From Liolophura sinensis (Eukaryota > Mollusca > Polyplacophora > Chitonida > Chitonidae): a stretch of 64,000 nt of DNA. The notes under the pieces are model-generated. The model worked only from the letters and a program-made list of their open reading frames with translations. It had not been told where the DNA came from and did not search any database. Below are positions 37,599-48,315 of the stretch, piece after piece (the first letter of the stretch is position 1; every line of letters begins with the position of its first letter). The DNA lies in assembly GCF_032854445.1 (NCBI RefSeq), contig NC_088300.1, positions 79,773,084-79,837,083 on the forward strand. The letters run 5' to 3'. A program made the position numbers and the translations under genes.

Positions 37599-38291
37599 GT
37601 CCTATTCACAATGTTTTTCTCACATGTACACAAGGTACATGTATGATGTATCAGTGATTATGTCCTATTCACAATGTTTTTCTCACATGTACACAAGGTA
37701 TGATGTATCAATGATTATGTCCTATTCACAATGTTTTTCTCACATGTACACAAGGTATGATGTATCAATGATTATGTCCTATTCACAATGTTTTTCTCAC
37801 ATGTACACAAGGTATGATGTATCAATGATTATGTCCTATTCACAATGTTTTTCTCACATGTACACAAGGTATGATGTGTCAATGATTATGTCCTATTCAC
37901 AATGTTTTTCTCACATGTACACAAGGTATGATGTATCAATGATTATGTCATATTCACAATGTTTTTCTCACATGTACACAAGGTATGATGTGTCAATGAT
38001 TATGTCCTATTCACAATGTTTTTCTCACATGTACACAAGGTATGATGTATCAATGATTATGTCCTATTCACAATGTTTTTCTCACATGTACACAAGGTAT
38101 GATGTGTCCGTGATTATGTCCTATTCACAATGTTTTTCTCACATGTACACAAGGTATGATGTATCAGTGATTATGTCCTATTCACAATGTTTTTCTCACA
38201 TGTACACAAGGTATGATGTATCAATGATTATGTCATATTCACAATGTTTTTCTCACATGTACACAAGGTATGATGTATCAATGATTATGTA
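37599..38291. repeat. 57-bp minisatellite, 12 copies
   Basis: TGTCCTATTCACAATGTTTT recurs every 57 bp from 37661, in units that also contain CTCACATGTACACAAGG. Units differ at one or two positions only. The period equals 19 codons, so a 231-codon plus-strand frame (37597-38292) is open, giving a 19-residue repeat with no family resemblance. Coding use is not supported. Confidence 0.95.
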
Positions 38292-39124
38292 GAGATGGAT
38301 GAAAAAAAAAACCCACATACACATAGTACTTAGTCTAGATCCAACACTGTAGTGATAGTTTTGAAATTATTGTTTAATGATATTGGCCTTGGGCATACAG
38401 ATATAACATACAAGTATACTGTACATACAGTTAATGACTCAAGTGTTAGTGGCCATATGGACTCCCAGGCCGGGGTTAGTACACACAGATACATGTATGT
38501 GCAAGTAAATAACCCCCAGACCTCGAATCATGTGGCAAAGATTGACTTCAGCCATACCAAAACTTGTGCAGTATTAAGACTATGTCATGGAAATAGGGCA
38601 TTGAGTGAGCTCTCTAATGGAGATGCCATTAGCACATGTGTGGTAAAGAAGGGAGAATGTGGGCTAAATCTCTTGGGATAAGACTGTCTGGTTAAGCCAC
38701 CATATTCTGGTAAAACCGCTCGGTTTTTACAAAGTCTTTATGAGAAGTGCTCTTCCCGACTGTCTCCACCTTCGGGTGTTACCCAGGCAGGAAAATGCCA
38801 CACTTTGTGGCCATCTTTTTTTCCATTTCTTTTTTTTTTTTTTGAAGTACATGCATTCAGTTTAGCTGTTGTGTAAATGCCCATATAGAAGTCTGGTTGT
38901 GTGATGGCAAGGCAAGGGCCCTCCCTGGCAATGGAGTGTTCATGTATTGGCTTCTGCCAAACATTCTGTGTAACAAAATCACATTTTGTTACAGTGGATG
39001 TTTGTGTATTCTCAGTATACAACTGTAGTTCATTGCTAAAATAAACATTGAAAGCAGATGTGGAATAAGTATATGTGAAGTGTTATTAATTGGCAACAAT
39101 GCACCAATGTGGTCACTGTCAGTA
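38292..39124. other. Unique sequence before the first coding exon
   Basis: Contains a T14 run at 38830-38843. No exon was recognised. Confidence 0.5.
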
Positions 39125-39303
39125 CAAGTTCAGCTCAGGCTGGCTTCCTCTCCAGCCATAGATGAGAAGATTTGTTCGCTGTCTGTGCATGGTTGTGGGT
39201 TTCCCTCTCGCTCTACCCGTTTTCTTCCCAACATAATACTGACCAGCACCATTTAAGTGAAATATTCTTGAGTATGGCACAAAACACCAATCAAATAAAT
39301 AAA
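39125..39303 (+). mobile_element. SINE fragment, mollusc-type, plus strand
   Basis: It starts with a box B-like remnant (GTTCAGCTCAGGCTGGCTTC) and passes through GGTTGTGGGTTTCCCTCTCG and AGTGAAATATTCTTGAGTAT. It ends with AAAACACCAATCAAATAAAT. The same element occurs on the minus strand at 14641-14796 and 47078-47335. The tRNA-like 5' part is mostly gone. It ends about 130 bp upstream of the catenin exon at 39431. Confidence 0.75.
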
Positions 39304-39430
39304 TGGGCAGCTATGTAAATTTATGGAACTGAAGAAACATCTCTGGAGAGGCCAAATATATACTTTGTGGTAATGGTTGTCTTGTTCCTGTAACTGACAT
39401 TGGCTTATGAAGAAGGTTGTATTGTTTCAG

Positions 39431-39487
39431 TTTATGGGACAAGGGTGTGAACGGTGGGCGTAGGACATAGCCTGAGGTCCGAGAGAC
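39431..39487 (+). other. CTNND2: 5' untranslated part of catenin exon
   Basis: A plausible acceptor, TTGTATTGTTTCAG, ends at 39430. Between it and the ATG at 39488 there is an in-frame stop (TGA at 39473-39475), so translation cannot start further upstream in this frame. The acceptor implies at least one upstream noncoding exon. Confidence 0.6.
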
Positions 39488-39610
39488 ATGCCTGCTGGGG
39501 ATTACGGTTACGATGACACTTCTCTGATGCAAGGGTACCATCACCCACCTCCGCAGTCTCACCCAGGTGACCAATCAGCTGCCAGCATCCTGCGCTCAGT
39601 CAAAGAACAG
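39488..39610 (+). CDS. CTNND2: Catenin coding exon 1 (residues 1-41)
   Basis: This exon encodes the protein start, MPAGDYGYDDTSLMQGYHHP, and ends with AASILRSVKEQ. That ending corresponds to the strongly conserved start of the coiled coil in p120-family catenins (human CTNND1 and ARVCF read ASILASVKEQ at this place). The first 30 residues are Tyr/Pro/His-rich and look lineage-specific. The ATG is supported by the in-frame TGA 13 bp upstream. The exon ends at CAG followed by GTCAGT, phase 0. The open frame runs on into the intron to 39730, but that part has no family resemblance. The next exon continues the coiled coil exactly in register, which makes this splice site convincing. Confidence 0.93.
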
Positions 39611-41667
39611 GTCAGTACACATGCACCCAACATTTGTCACAGGCAGAACGCAAATGGAAATGATAGTTGTCACTGTGTCAGAAGTAACGCAAGTTTCAGG
39701 AATGTCCTTATCAATAGGCTCAGGCTGTAACCAGGAAGGCTGTGGTGAACTGTACATGAGGTTTAATCTTGGCAGAATTTGGCTGTTTGGGGCTTTATTT
39801 TTACAATTTTAACAACTTGATGAACAGCACTTCATTTTCTTGGTTAAATAATTGGCATTCAGATCTGGAAAAGTATTTATTATGCTAAATGTGGTCGTAG
39901 TTGCCTTTGAGAACTAGACTAAAGTTTAGGTCATATACCATGTTTGGTACAGTTTCAAATTCACAGAAGGGTCATGGTTGAGTCCGTGCACTGACAGCTA
40001 AGGTGTTTGAAGAGAAGTGAGTTCAACACCAAGTTTAGACAAGGAATATTCACCATATCCTTGCTTCCATTTTTCTTGCAGCCATGGTAGCAATACACAG
40101 TCGATTGTGCTTTTTGGTGTAGTTTTACATGTATGTGAAGTTCATTGGAGACCACTTTCCACCAATAAGACCTGCAGTACTGTATGTCACACAGTTCCAA
40201 AGTTTTGCAATATACACTGTATGTGTGACTTTCCAGAAGGTCAATGGGTTATTCCTCGCAGTCCGGTTTCCTCCACGCATGAGGTCTTCCTTAAGAAATT
40301 CCCTTTTGAGTATAACACAACCCTAATGAAAAACTAGGATGGATTCGAGGGTATGGTATTTGTACATTTTTTTTTTAATTTTTCTCGAAAAGATAAGGAT
40401 TTCAAAGAAACAAGCATTGAGAGAAAAATAAAATGACAAGTGTCGTAGCTTGGTTATTCTGTGTAGGTGACAGTGTACCATGCCTTACATGTACATGTGT
40501 GACAGGTGTAACTATTGTGCCCTGGCGTTTACATGACCAGGCTTTGATGCCCACACATTGCGTATCTGATTCCAAGACCAATAAGAAGCCGTTGGCAGTC
40601 ATATCTAACAAACCCCACAGATTTCAACTTGTCCTAGCTGAGCTATTGTTAAGGTGCTTTGAGCATTGATGGGAGGTCTACCGCCTTTAGCATCCAGGCT
40701 TGCTGTCCCTCAATGACATTTCCCCCATTGACTTTCTCATGATGATAGTGAAAAGAAGGCTTGCTGCAGCTGCAATCATTTTGCCAAGTGCCAGTGAATG
40801 CGAAGAGGTTGTTATTAGACAGCTGAGCAGGAGTTATGTCTGTGACTGACCTGAACTCTGCTCACTCACTAACATCCACCTTGACATGTTCATAGTCGTT
40901 GTCTTCAGATATCACTAAAGCTGACTATGCATGTAAATCACCTTTTCAATATTACACAAACAACACACACCAGAAAGCATTTAGCATTCCATCGTTTTTG
41001 TAACAAAGACGAAAGAGAAATTTGTAAAGGGGGGGGGGGGGGGGAACGTGTGGATTTGTCATTTTGCAGTTCTAAGGAGCAAAGGATATATCAGAGTTTA
41101 AGTCATTTGAAAATAAACACAGTCATGTATGGTGTCCATGACAACCAAAAGTATTTTAAGAGAGTTTCACAATAATATCATCAGGATTGGTTTATATGCA
41201 TGTATATAATTTCTTGCCTGAGAAGAGTTACATTTCGTGTTTTACAGACGAGCTGATACTAAGAGCAATTGAAAATCCACCGTTTTATTTTATCTTGATG
41301 TTTTTAATGATTTTTCCAGTTTTTCATGGCTTTCAAGTTCCAATCATGTAAATATGTCTTCAGTAGGAAAAATTGGCTGAAACAATCCCCATTTCCCACA
41401 GATTAGATGATTTTTAAGGTTTATTTTTATACCCTTCTCTGACATTGTGGGGAAAAGTTGATTCTGTCCTTGTAACATCAGTGTAAATTGGTGTGGCCTA
41501 CTGGCTAGTATTGTCTCCATTCAATGGGCAGAAATCACTGTAATATTAGACAGGTTTTCTTGTTAATCAAAGTGAGCACATGTGCTTGATTGATTGTGTG
41601 GACACATAAAGCCTGAATTACGAATAACTTCCTGATTGAAGTCCTCATTGTTGTCATCTTTTTCTAG
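39611..41667 (+). other. CTNND2: Catenin intron 1 (between coding exons 1 and 2)
   Basis: Unique sequence with no tandem array. A run of 16 G lies at 41029-41044 on the sense strand. No other gene was recognised. Confidence 0.85.
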
Positions 41668-41739
41668 GAAGTACAATTTGAACGCCTTACACGAGAATTA
41701 GAAGCGGAAAGGGAAAGTGTAGCTCATCAACTGGACAAG
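41668..41739 (+). CDS. CTNND2: Catenin coding exon 2 (residues 42-65, coiled coil)
   Basis: The 72-nt exon encodes EVQFERLTRELEAER followed by ESVAHQLDK. This completes the amphipathic helix begun in exon 1, with heptad-like spacing and dense Glu/Arg/Lys. The family's N-terminal coiled coil has the same register (QFERLTRELEAER is shared with vertebrate CTNND2 as I recall it). The exon is flanked by TTTTTCTAG and GTAAGA and is phase 0 on both sides. In the family this coiled coil takes part in isoform-specific functions: in CTNND1 the long isoforms contain it and shorter ones start after it. Being symmetric, the exon could in principle be skipped, which would delete 24 residues. Confidence 0.95.
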
Positions 41740-42980
41740 GTAAGAACAAACTTCCTAACTCGTACATGTGACACCATGTTGCAGATTTTGTTAGTCAGTC
41801 TGATTTTGACATGTCACCATCGGTGGCACACCCTAATACTTCCCTTCATCTGTCTGTCATTTCCACATGTATATGCCCTGTCTACATGTACCTTTTCTCG
41901 TCATTTCCCGGAATGGTCTCCCTTATCTTATCATACACTTTTTTATATCACATATGAAGATCATGAGTATATACCCTGATAGTGATGGCTGTGATTGTCC
42001 AGTCTGTTCCGTCTAGGACTGCCTAGACAGCATTGAGATTTAGTGTGGGATTTTCTGCTTACCTCTTCCACATACATGTACACGTTACACTACACAACTG
42101 TGTGTGGAAATGGTTGACAAATATTCACCACCTGCTGTGACACACTCACATACATGTACGTGCACCTGTACACTTTAATGGTGGGTACATCCATACAATT
42201 TGCACAAAGTACTAATGACATATATATTCATATAAAATTTATTTTATTTCAATGATATTTCCTGTAAGTGCATCTAAATTAACTTATTATTCTGGGTGTG
42301 GGGGGAGCATGTGGAGAAAACGGAGTAAGATGTTTTCTGTTGAAACCATGTGCAGAAAGTTGTTGGTATACAGGTTTGTGCTCTTCTCCATGTTGTTTAG
42401 CTGCTCACACCGTCTCACAATTAGACAGGCTTCTTCAGAGGCTGTTACTGCAGTTAGCAGATGTAGGTTACATGGGAGTGAATTGACAGGCATGTACACG
42501 TATGTATTGCAGTTTTGCACCTCACAAAAATAGAAGTTAGTCGCGGAAAGTAGGCGGCATCCGTAAACAAGTACTATTATTACCCTGTACAACACCCCGT
42601 CTTTCCCTGAGCACATGGTTTTTGTGTGCCACAGTCAGAAACACACATCAGACACAGATCCAGATGTTCCTCTATATCCACCAGTAGCAACCTTACAACC
42701 ACAGGATTAGCTATCTGTTACGGTTTGTCAACAAACAGCAAATCATGAGCTACTGTTTTTACATCTTTCCCTGCTGTGTCTGCACTTGAAGCTACCTATT
42801 TTGATCCTGTGTTTATATCCATGTAGAGCTACATGTAATTTAGCAAGTCCCTGCCTGGGTTACTAGGCACTGCCCGTCACCCCAGATACCTGTACAGATT
42901 AGGGGCTATCTGTTAGATTGTGCGACATGGCTTATTCCTTGATGCCAGAGAACTTTTCTGCCAATTACTGGGTGATTGAT
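41740..42980 (+). other. CTNND2: Catenin intron 2, proximal unique part
   Basis: No exon or array was recognised. ACATGTAC motifs are scattered (for example near 42070 and 42150). Confidence 0.7.
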
Positions 42981-43868
42981 GAATGTTGTGGTAATACATG
43001 AGGTATTAGAAACATTCACAACATGTTGTGGTAATACATGTGATATTACAAACATTTGCAACATGTTGTGGTAATAAATGTGGTATTACAAACATTCACA
43101 ACATGTTGTGGTAATAAAGATTGTATTACAAACATTCACAACATGTTGTGGTAATACATGTGGCATTACAAACATTCACAACATGTTGTGGTAATGCATG
43201 TGGTATTACAAACATTGGCAACATGTTGTGGTAATGCATGTAGTATTACAAACATTGGCAACATGTTGTGGTAATGCATGTGGTATTACAAACATTCACA
43301 ACATGTTGTGGTAATAAATGTTGTATTACAAACATTCGCAACATGCTGTGGTAATAAATGTTGTATTACAAACATTCGCAACAAGTTGTGGTAATACATG
43401 TTGTATTACAAACATTAGCAACATGTTGTGGTAATGCATGTGGTATTACAAACATTCACAACATGTTGTGGTAATAAATGTGGTATTACAAACATTCACA
43501 ACATGTTGTGGCGATACATGTGGTATTACAAACATTGGCAACATGTTGTGGTGATACATGTGGTATTACAAACATTCACAACATGTTGTGGTATTACTGT
43601 ACATGTGGTATTACGAACATTCACAACATGTTGTGGTAATAAATGTGGTATTACAAACATTCACAACATGTTGTGGCGATACATGTGGTATTACAAACAT
43701 TCGCAACATGTTGTGGCGATACATGTGGTATTACAAACATTCACAACATGTTGTGGTAATACATGTGATATTACAAACATTCACAACATGTTGTGGTATT
43801 ACTGTACATGTGGTATTACAAACATTCACAACATGTTGTTGTATTACATGTGGTATTACGAACATTTG
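42981..43868. repeat. 40-bp minisatellite with two inverted repeats per unit, about 22 copies
   Basis: ACATGTTGTGGTAATACATG recurs every 40 bp (43021 to 43061), followed by TGATATTACAAACATTTGCA-type sequence. Each unit contains the perfect 14-bp palindrome CACAACATGTTGTG (for example 43097-43110). Many also contain a hairpin with arms GTAATAC/GTATTAC around ATGTG. Near 43590 and 43800 the unit is extended by TACTGT. Plus-strand frames of 157 and 132 codons here are repeat translations. The array lies in catenin intron 2. Confidence 0.95.
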
Positions 43869-44450
43869 CTACTTGAATCAAGTACAGTTATGTCATTATA
43901 AGGCAAGAAGTCTCCACAAGGTACAAGAGCACAATCATAAACTGCCCTGTCTTTAGATGCACTGGATTGAAGAAACACCTTTGAAAACAATTCACCATTT
44001 CATGAAGATCATGAAACAGGCTAGAAAGTAAATCTGAAGTTAGGTCATAAAGTATAATTAAACAGTGGCTTGATGGATGCATAAAATATATTCTTACAGC
44101 AGAACACGGTTACATGTACATCTCAGACAAATAACAATTAAACATCTGTTGCTTTTTCTTAACCCTTCCTTCTACAATGTCTGTAGAAGAGATTTCAAAT
44201 GAGAATCGGGGTGCCCCATAACATATACCACAATACTGTTGAGACTAGAACACCAAGTAGAAGAAATGTAGTCTTGTATGAGCCGTTCAAGTGTCAGCCT
44301 GGCTGTGTTATACGTAGGTTGTGGTGAACATGTAAGTGTAGCTTTTAGCGCACATAATCCTCTTTCTCCATAGATTTTAAATCAGGTGCTGCTACCTGAT
44401 GTGTACATCTTATACTACAGGTAACCTCTCCTAAACCCATACAGTTTACA
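43869..44450 (+). other. CTNND2: Catenin intron 2, unique part
   Basis: Nothing was recognised between the 40-bp and 38-bp arrays. Confidence 0.6.
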
Positions 44451-46561
44451 GGTACATGTGGATCATCAAATGCCTTACACACTTTAAAGGTACATGTAGA
44501 TCATCAAATGCCTTACACACTTTACAGGTACATGTAGATTATCAAACGCCTTACACACTTTACAGGTACATGTATATCATCAAATGCCATACACACTTTA
44601 CAGGTACATGTAGATCATCAAATGCCATGCACACTTTACAGGTACATGTGGATCATCAAATGCCATACACACTTTACAGGTACATGTAGATCATCAAATG
44701 CCATGCACACTTTACAGGTACATGTAGATCATCAAATGCCATGCACACTTTACAGGTACATGTAGATCATCAAATGCCATGCACACTTTACAGGTATATG
44801 TGGGTCATCAAATGCCTTACACACTTTACAGGTACATGTAGATCATCAAATGCCATACACACTTTACAGGTACATGTAGATCATCAAATGCCTTACACAC
44901 TTTACAGGTACATGTGGATCATCAAATACCTTACACACTTTACAGGTACATGTAGATTATCAAATGCCTTACACACTTTACAGGTACATGTAGATCATCA
45001 AATGCCTTACACACTTTACAGGTACATGTAGATCATCAAATGCCTTACACACTTTACAGGTACATGTAGATCATCAGATGCCATACACACTTTACAGGTA
45101 CATGTAGATCATCAAATGCCTTACACACTTTACAGGTACATGTAGATCATCAAATGCCTTACACACTTTACAGGTACATGTAGATTATCAAATGCCTTAC
45201 ACACTTTACAGGTACATGTAGATTATCAAATGCCTTACACACTTTACAGGTACATGTAGATCATCAAATGTCTTACACACTTTACAGGTACATGTGGATC
45301 ATCAGGTGCCATACACACTTTACAGGTACATGTAGATCATCAAATACCTTACACACTTTACAGGTACATGTAGATCATCAAATGCCTTACACACTTTACA
45401 GGTACATGTAGATCATCAAATGCCTTACACACTTTACAGGTACATGTAGATCATCAAATGCCTTACACACTTTACAGGTACATGTGGATCATCAAATGCC
45501 ATACACACTTTACACGTACATGGAGATCATCAAATGCCATGCACACTTTACAGGTACATGTAGATTATCAAACGCCTTACACACTTTACAGGTACATGTA
45601 GATTATCAAACGCCTTACACACTTTACAGGTACATGTATATCATCAAATGCCATACACACTTTACAGGTACATGTAGATCATCAAATGCCATACACACTT
45701 TACAGGTACATGGAGATTATCAAATGCCATACACACTTTACAGGTACATGGAGATCATCAAATGCCTTTCACACTTCACAGGTACATGGAGATCATCAAA
45801 TGCCTTACACACTTTACAGGTACATGTAGATCATCAAATGCCATACACACTTTACAGGTACATGGAGATCATCAAATGCCTTACACACTTCACAGGTACA
45901 TGTAGATTATCAAATGCCTTACACACTTTACAGGTACATGTATATCATCAAATGCCATACACACTTTACAGGTACATGTAGATCATCAAATGCCATACAC
46001 ACTTTACAGGTACATGGAGATTATCAAATACCTTACACACTTTACAGGTACATGTAGATCATCAAATGCCATACACACTTTACAGGTACATGGAGATCAT
46101 CAAATGCCATGCACACTTTACAGGTACATGTAGATCATCAAATGTCTTACACACTTTACAGGTACATGTAGATCATCAAATGTCTTACACACTTTACAGG
46201 TACATGTACATCATCAAATGCCATGCACACTTTACAGGTACATGTGAATCATCAAATGCCATGCACACTTTACAGGTACATGTAGATCATCAAATGCCTT
46301 ACACACTTTACAGGTACATGTAGATCATCAAATGCCTTACACACTTTACAGGTACAGGTAGGTCATCAAATGCCATACACACTTTACAGTTACATGGAGA
46401 TCATCAAATGCCATACACACTTTACAGGTACATGGAGATTATCAAATACCTTACACACTTTACAGGTACATGGAGATCATCAAATGCCTTACACACTTTA
46501 CAGGTACATGTAGATCATCAAATGCCATGCACACTTTACAGGTACATGTAGGTCATCAAAT
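44451..46561. repeat. 38-bp minisatellite, about 55 copies
   Basis: GGTACATGTAGATCATCAAA plus TGCCTTACACACTTTACA repeats every 38 bp (44581 to 44619). The main variants are CCTTACAC, CCATACAC and CCATGCAC, and ATGTAGATT, ATGTGGATC and ATGGAGATC. Runs of the same variants recur, for example the ATGGAGATC/CCATACAC group at about 45690-45880 and 46010-46110. Several plus-strand frames of 77-165 codons run through it and are not genes. Confidence 0.95.
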
Positions 46562-47041
46562 CTTACTTGGGATGTCTAAAGCTCCACTCAGCCTGGCTTT
46601 TAGCCCACCTGGCTCACCTTGTGATTTCCAGAGAAAATAGTCTCGCTTCACTGGACAACTTTTTCCTCACAAACTCCTGAAAGGAAATATCATTTATATA
46701 ATTGCTTTTCATTCAGGTTTTGTTACCCAGTGAATTTGTGGTGATAACTTTCTACAAGAGACTGGAAGAGGAGAAAAGCAGGATAATATTGATTTTGTCC
46801 TGTGCGTTAGCTCATGACTGGTGTGGTTTTTGTGCCCATATGATACACGGCATCATGAAGCCCAGCAATGGCAATAATGTGAGAATGACTAGGCTATTGA
46901 ATTACTGGTTATGTCATGGTTGTTTCGAATGGAATTACTTAATAATGTCATGGTTGTTCCCAATGCAAACAGATATTATATAAATGTGATCAGTTTTTTT
47001 TTGATAGCTGTAGAGCTGTATTTTTTCTCTTGTGTTGTTCT
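46562..47041 (+). other. CTNND2: Catenin intron 2, unique part
   Basis: A 93-codon plus-strand frame (46702-46983) lies here. It is preceded by a pyrimidine-rich TTGCTTTTCATTCAG, but it has no resemblance to catenins and no clear donor, so I treat it as intron. Confidence 0.6.
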
Positions 47042-48315
47042 CTTGTAATAAGGGAGGTCATACCTGGTGTCATGTAATATTTATTTATTTATTTGATTGG
47101 TGTTTCACGCAATACTTAAGAAATTCGTTTATACGACGACGGCCAGTGGGAGAAACCAGGGCAGAGCCCGAGGGAAACCCACGACCATCTGCAGGTAGTG
47201 GGCATACCTTCCCACATAAGGTGGAAGAGGAAGCCAACATGATCTGCACTTCAACTCACAGCGAACGCATTGATGAGAGGCTTCTGGGTCATTATGCTGC
47301 ACTAGCGCGATAACCAACTGAGCCATAGAGGCCCCTCGTGAAGTAAGGGAGGTCATACCTGGTGTCGTGTCATAAGGGAGGTCATACCTGGTGTCGTGTC
47401 ATAAGGGAGGTCATACCTGGTGTCGTATAACAAAGGAGGCCATACCTGGTGTCGTGTAACAAGGAAAGTCATACTTGGTATCTTGTAACAAGGGAGGTCA
47501 TACCTGGTGTCATATAACAAGGGAGGTTCTACCTGGTGTTGATTAACAAGGGAGGTCTCACCTGGTGTCGTGTAACAAGGGAGGTCATACCTGGTGTCGT
47601 GTAACAAGGGAGGTCATACCTGGTGCCTTGTAATAAGCGAGATCATACCTGGTGTCATATGTAACAAGGGAGGTCATACCTGGTGCTGTGTAACAAGGGG
47701 GGGTCATACCTAGTGCCTTGTAATAAGGGAGATCATACCTGGTGTCGCATGTAACAAGGGAGGTCATACCTGGTGCTGTGTAACAAGGGGGGTCATACCT
47801 GGTGCCGTGTAATAAGCGAGATCATACCTGGTGTCATATGTAACAAGGGAGGTCATACCTTGTGTCATGTAACAAGAGAGGTCATACCTGGTGTCGTGTA
47901 ACAAGGGAGGTCATACCTGGTGTCGTGTAACAGGGAGGTCATACCTGGTGTCGTGTAACAAGGGAGGTCATACCTGGTGTCGTGTAACAGGGAGGTCATA
48001 CCTGGTGTCGTGTAACAAGGGAGGTCATACCTGGTGTCGTGTAACAATGGAGGTCATACCTGGTGCCTTGTAATAAGGGGGGTCATACCTGGTGTTATGT
48101 AATAAAGGAGATAATTTCTGGTGTCGTGTAACAAGGGAGGTCTCACCTGGTGTTGTGTAATGAGGGAGGTCATACCTGGTGTCATGTAACAAGGGCGGTC
48201 ATACCTGGTGTCATGTAATAAAGGAGATCATTTCTGGTGTCATGTAACAAGGGAGGTCTCACCTGGTGTTGTGTAACGAGGGAGGTCTTGCCTGGTGTCA
48301 TGTAACAAGGGAGGC
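47042..48315. repeat. 29-bp minisatellite, about 34 copies, interrupted by a SINE
   Basis: The unit AAGGGAGGTCATACCTGGTG TCGTGTAAC repeats every 29 bp. One unit lies at about 47042-47077, left of the SINE, and the rest run from 47341 to 48315. Variants include GTCATGTAAT, GCCTTGTAATAAG, and forms with CATATGTAAC. Toward the end, a block containing GATCATTTCTGGTGTCATG recurs. Confidence 0.93.
47078..47335 (-). mobile_element. SINE with tRNA-like head, nearly full length, minus strand
   Basis: Read on the minus strand it begins GGGGCCTCTATGGCTCAGTT. Box A-like TGGCTCAGTTGGTT is at 47312-47325 and a degraded box B-like GTGAGTTGAAGTGC is at 47246-47259. The body shared with the other SINE copies follows (GTCGTGGGTTTCCCTCGGGC), then a tail of AAAT repeats. 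It is transcribed by RNA polymerase III in its family and depends on a LINE for movement. This copy has substitutions throughout, so it is old and likely inactive. Both flanks are the 29-bp minisatellite. Confidence 0.85.

Noticed and set aside
37597-38292. A 231-codon frame of 19-residue repeats as a repeat protein
   Set aside because: The frame is a direct consequence of a 57-bp tandem repeat. There is no family resemblance or flanking gene structure.
39611-39730. Extension of the first catenin frame to the stop at 39728
   Set aside because: The sequence after GTCAGT at 39611 loses family resemblance, while exon 2 continues the coiled coil in register.
42981-46561. CRISPR-like arrays, given regular short repeats of 38-40 bp
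   Set aside because: Repeats are contiguous, with no unique spacers, and lie in introns of an animal gene. They are minisatellites.
46702-46983. A 93-codon frame containing a Glu/Lys-rich patch as an extra catenin exon in intron 2
   Set aside because: Although a TTCATTCAG acceptor-like sequence precedes it, the translation has no resemblance to the family. Exon 3 already continues exon 2 with the CKLGS segment expected directly after the coiled coil.
47246-47335. A tRNA gene, suggested by box A and box B-like sequences
   Set aside because: No cloverleaf can be formed past the box A arm, box B is degraded, and the sequence continues into a SINE body and AT-rich tail.
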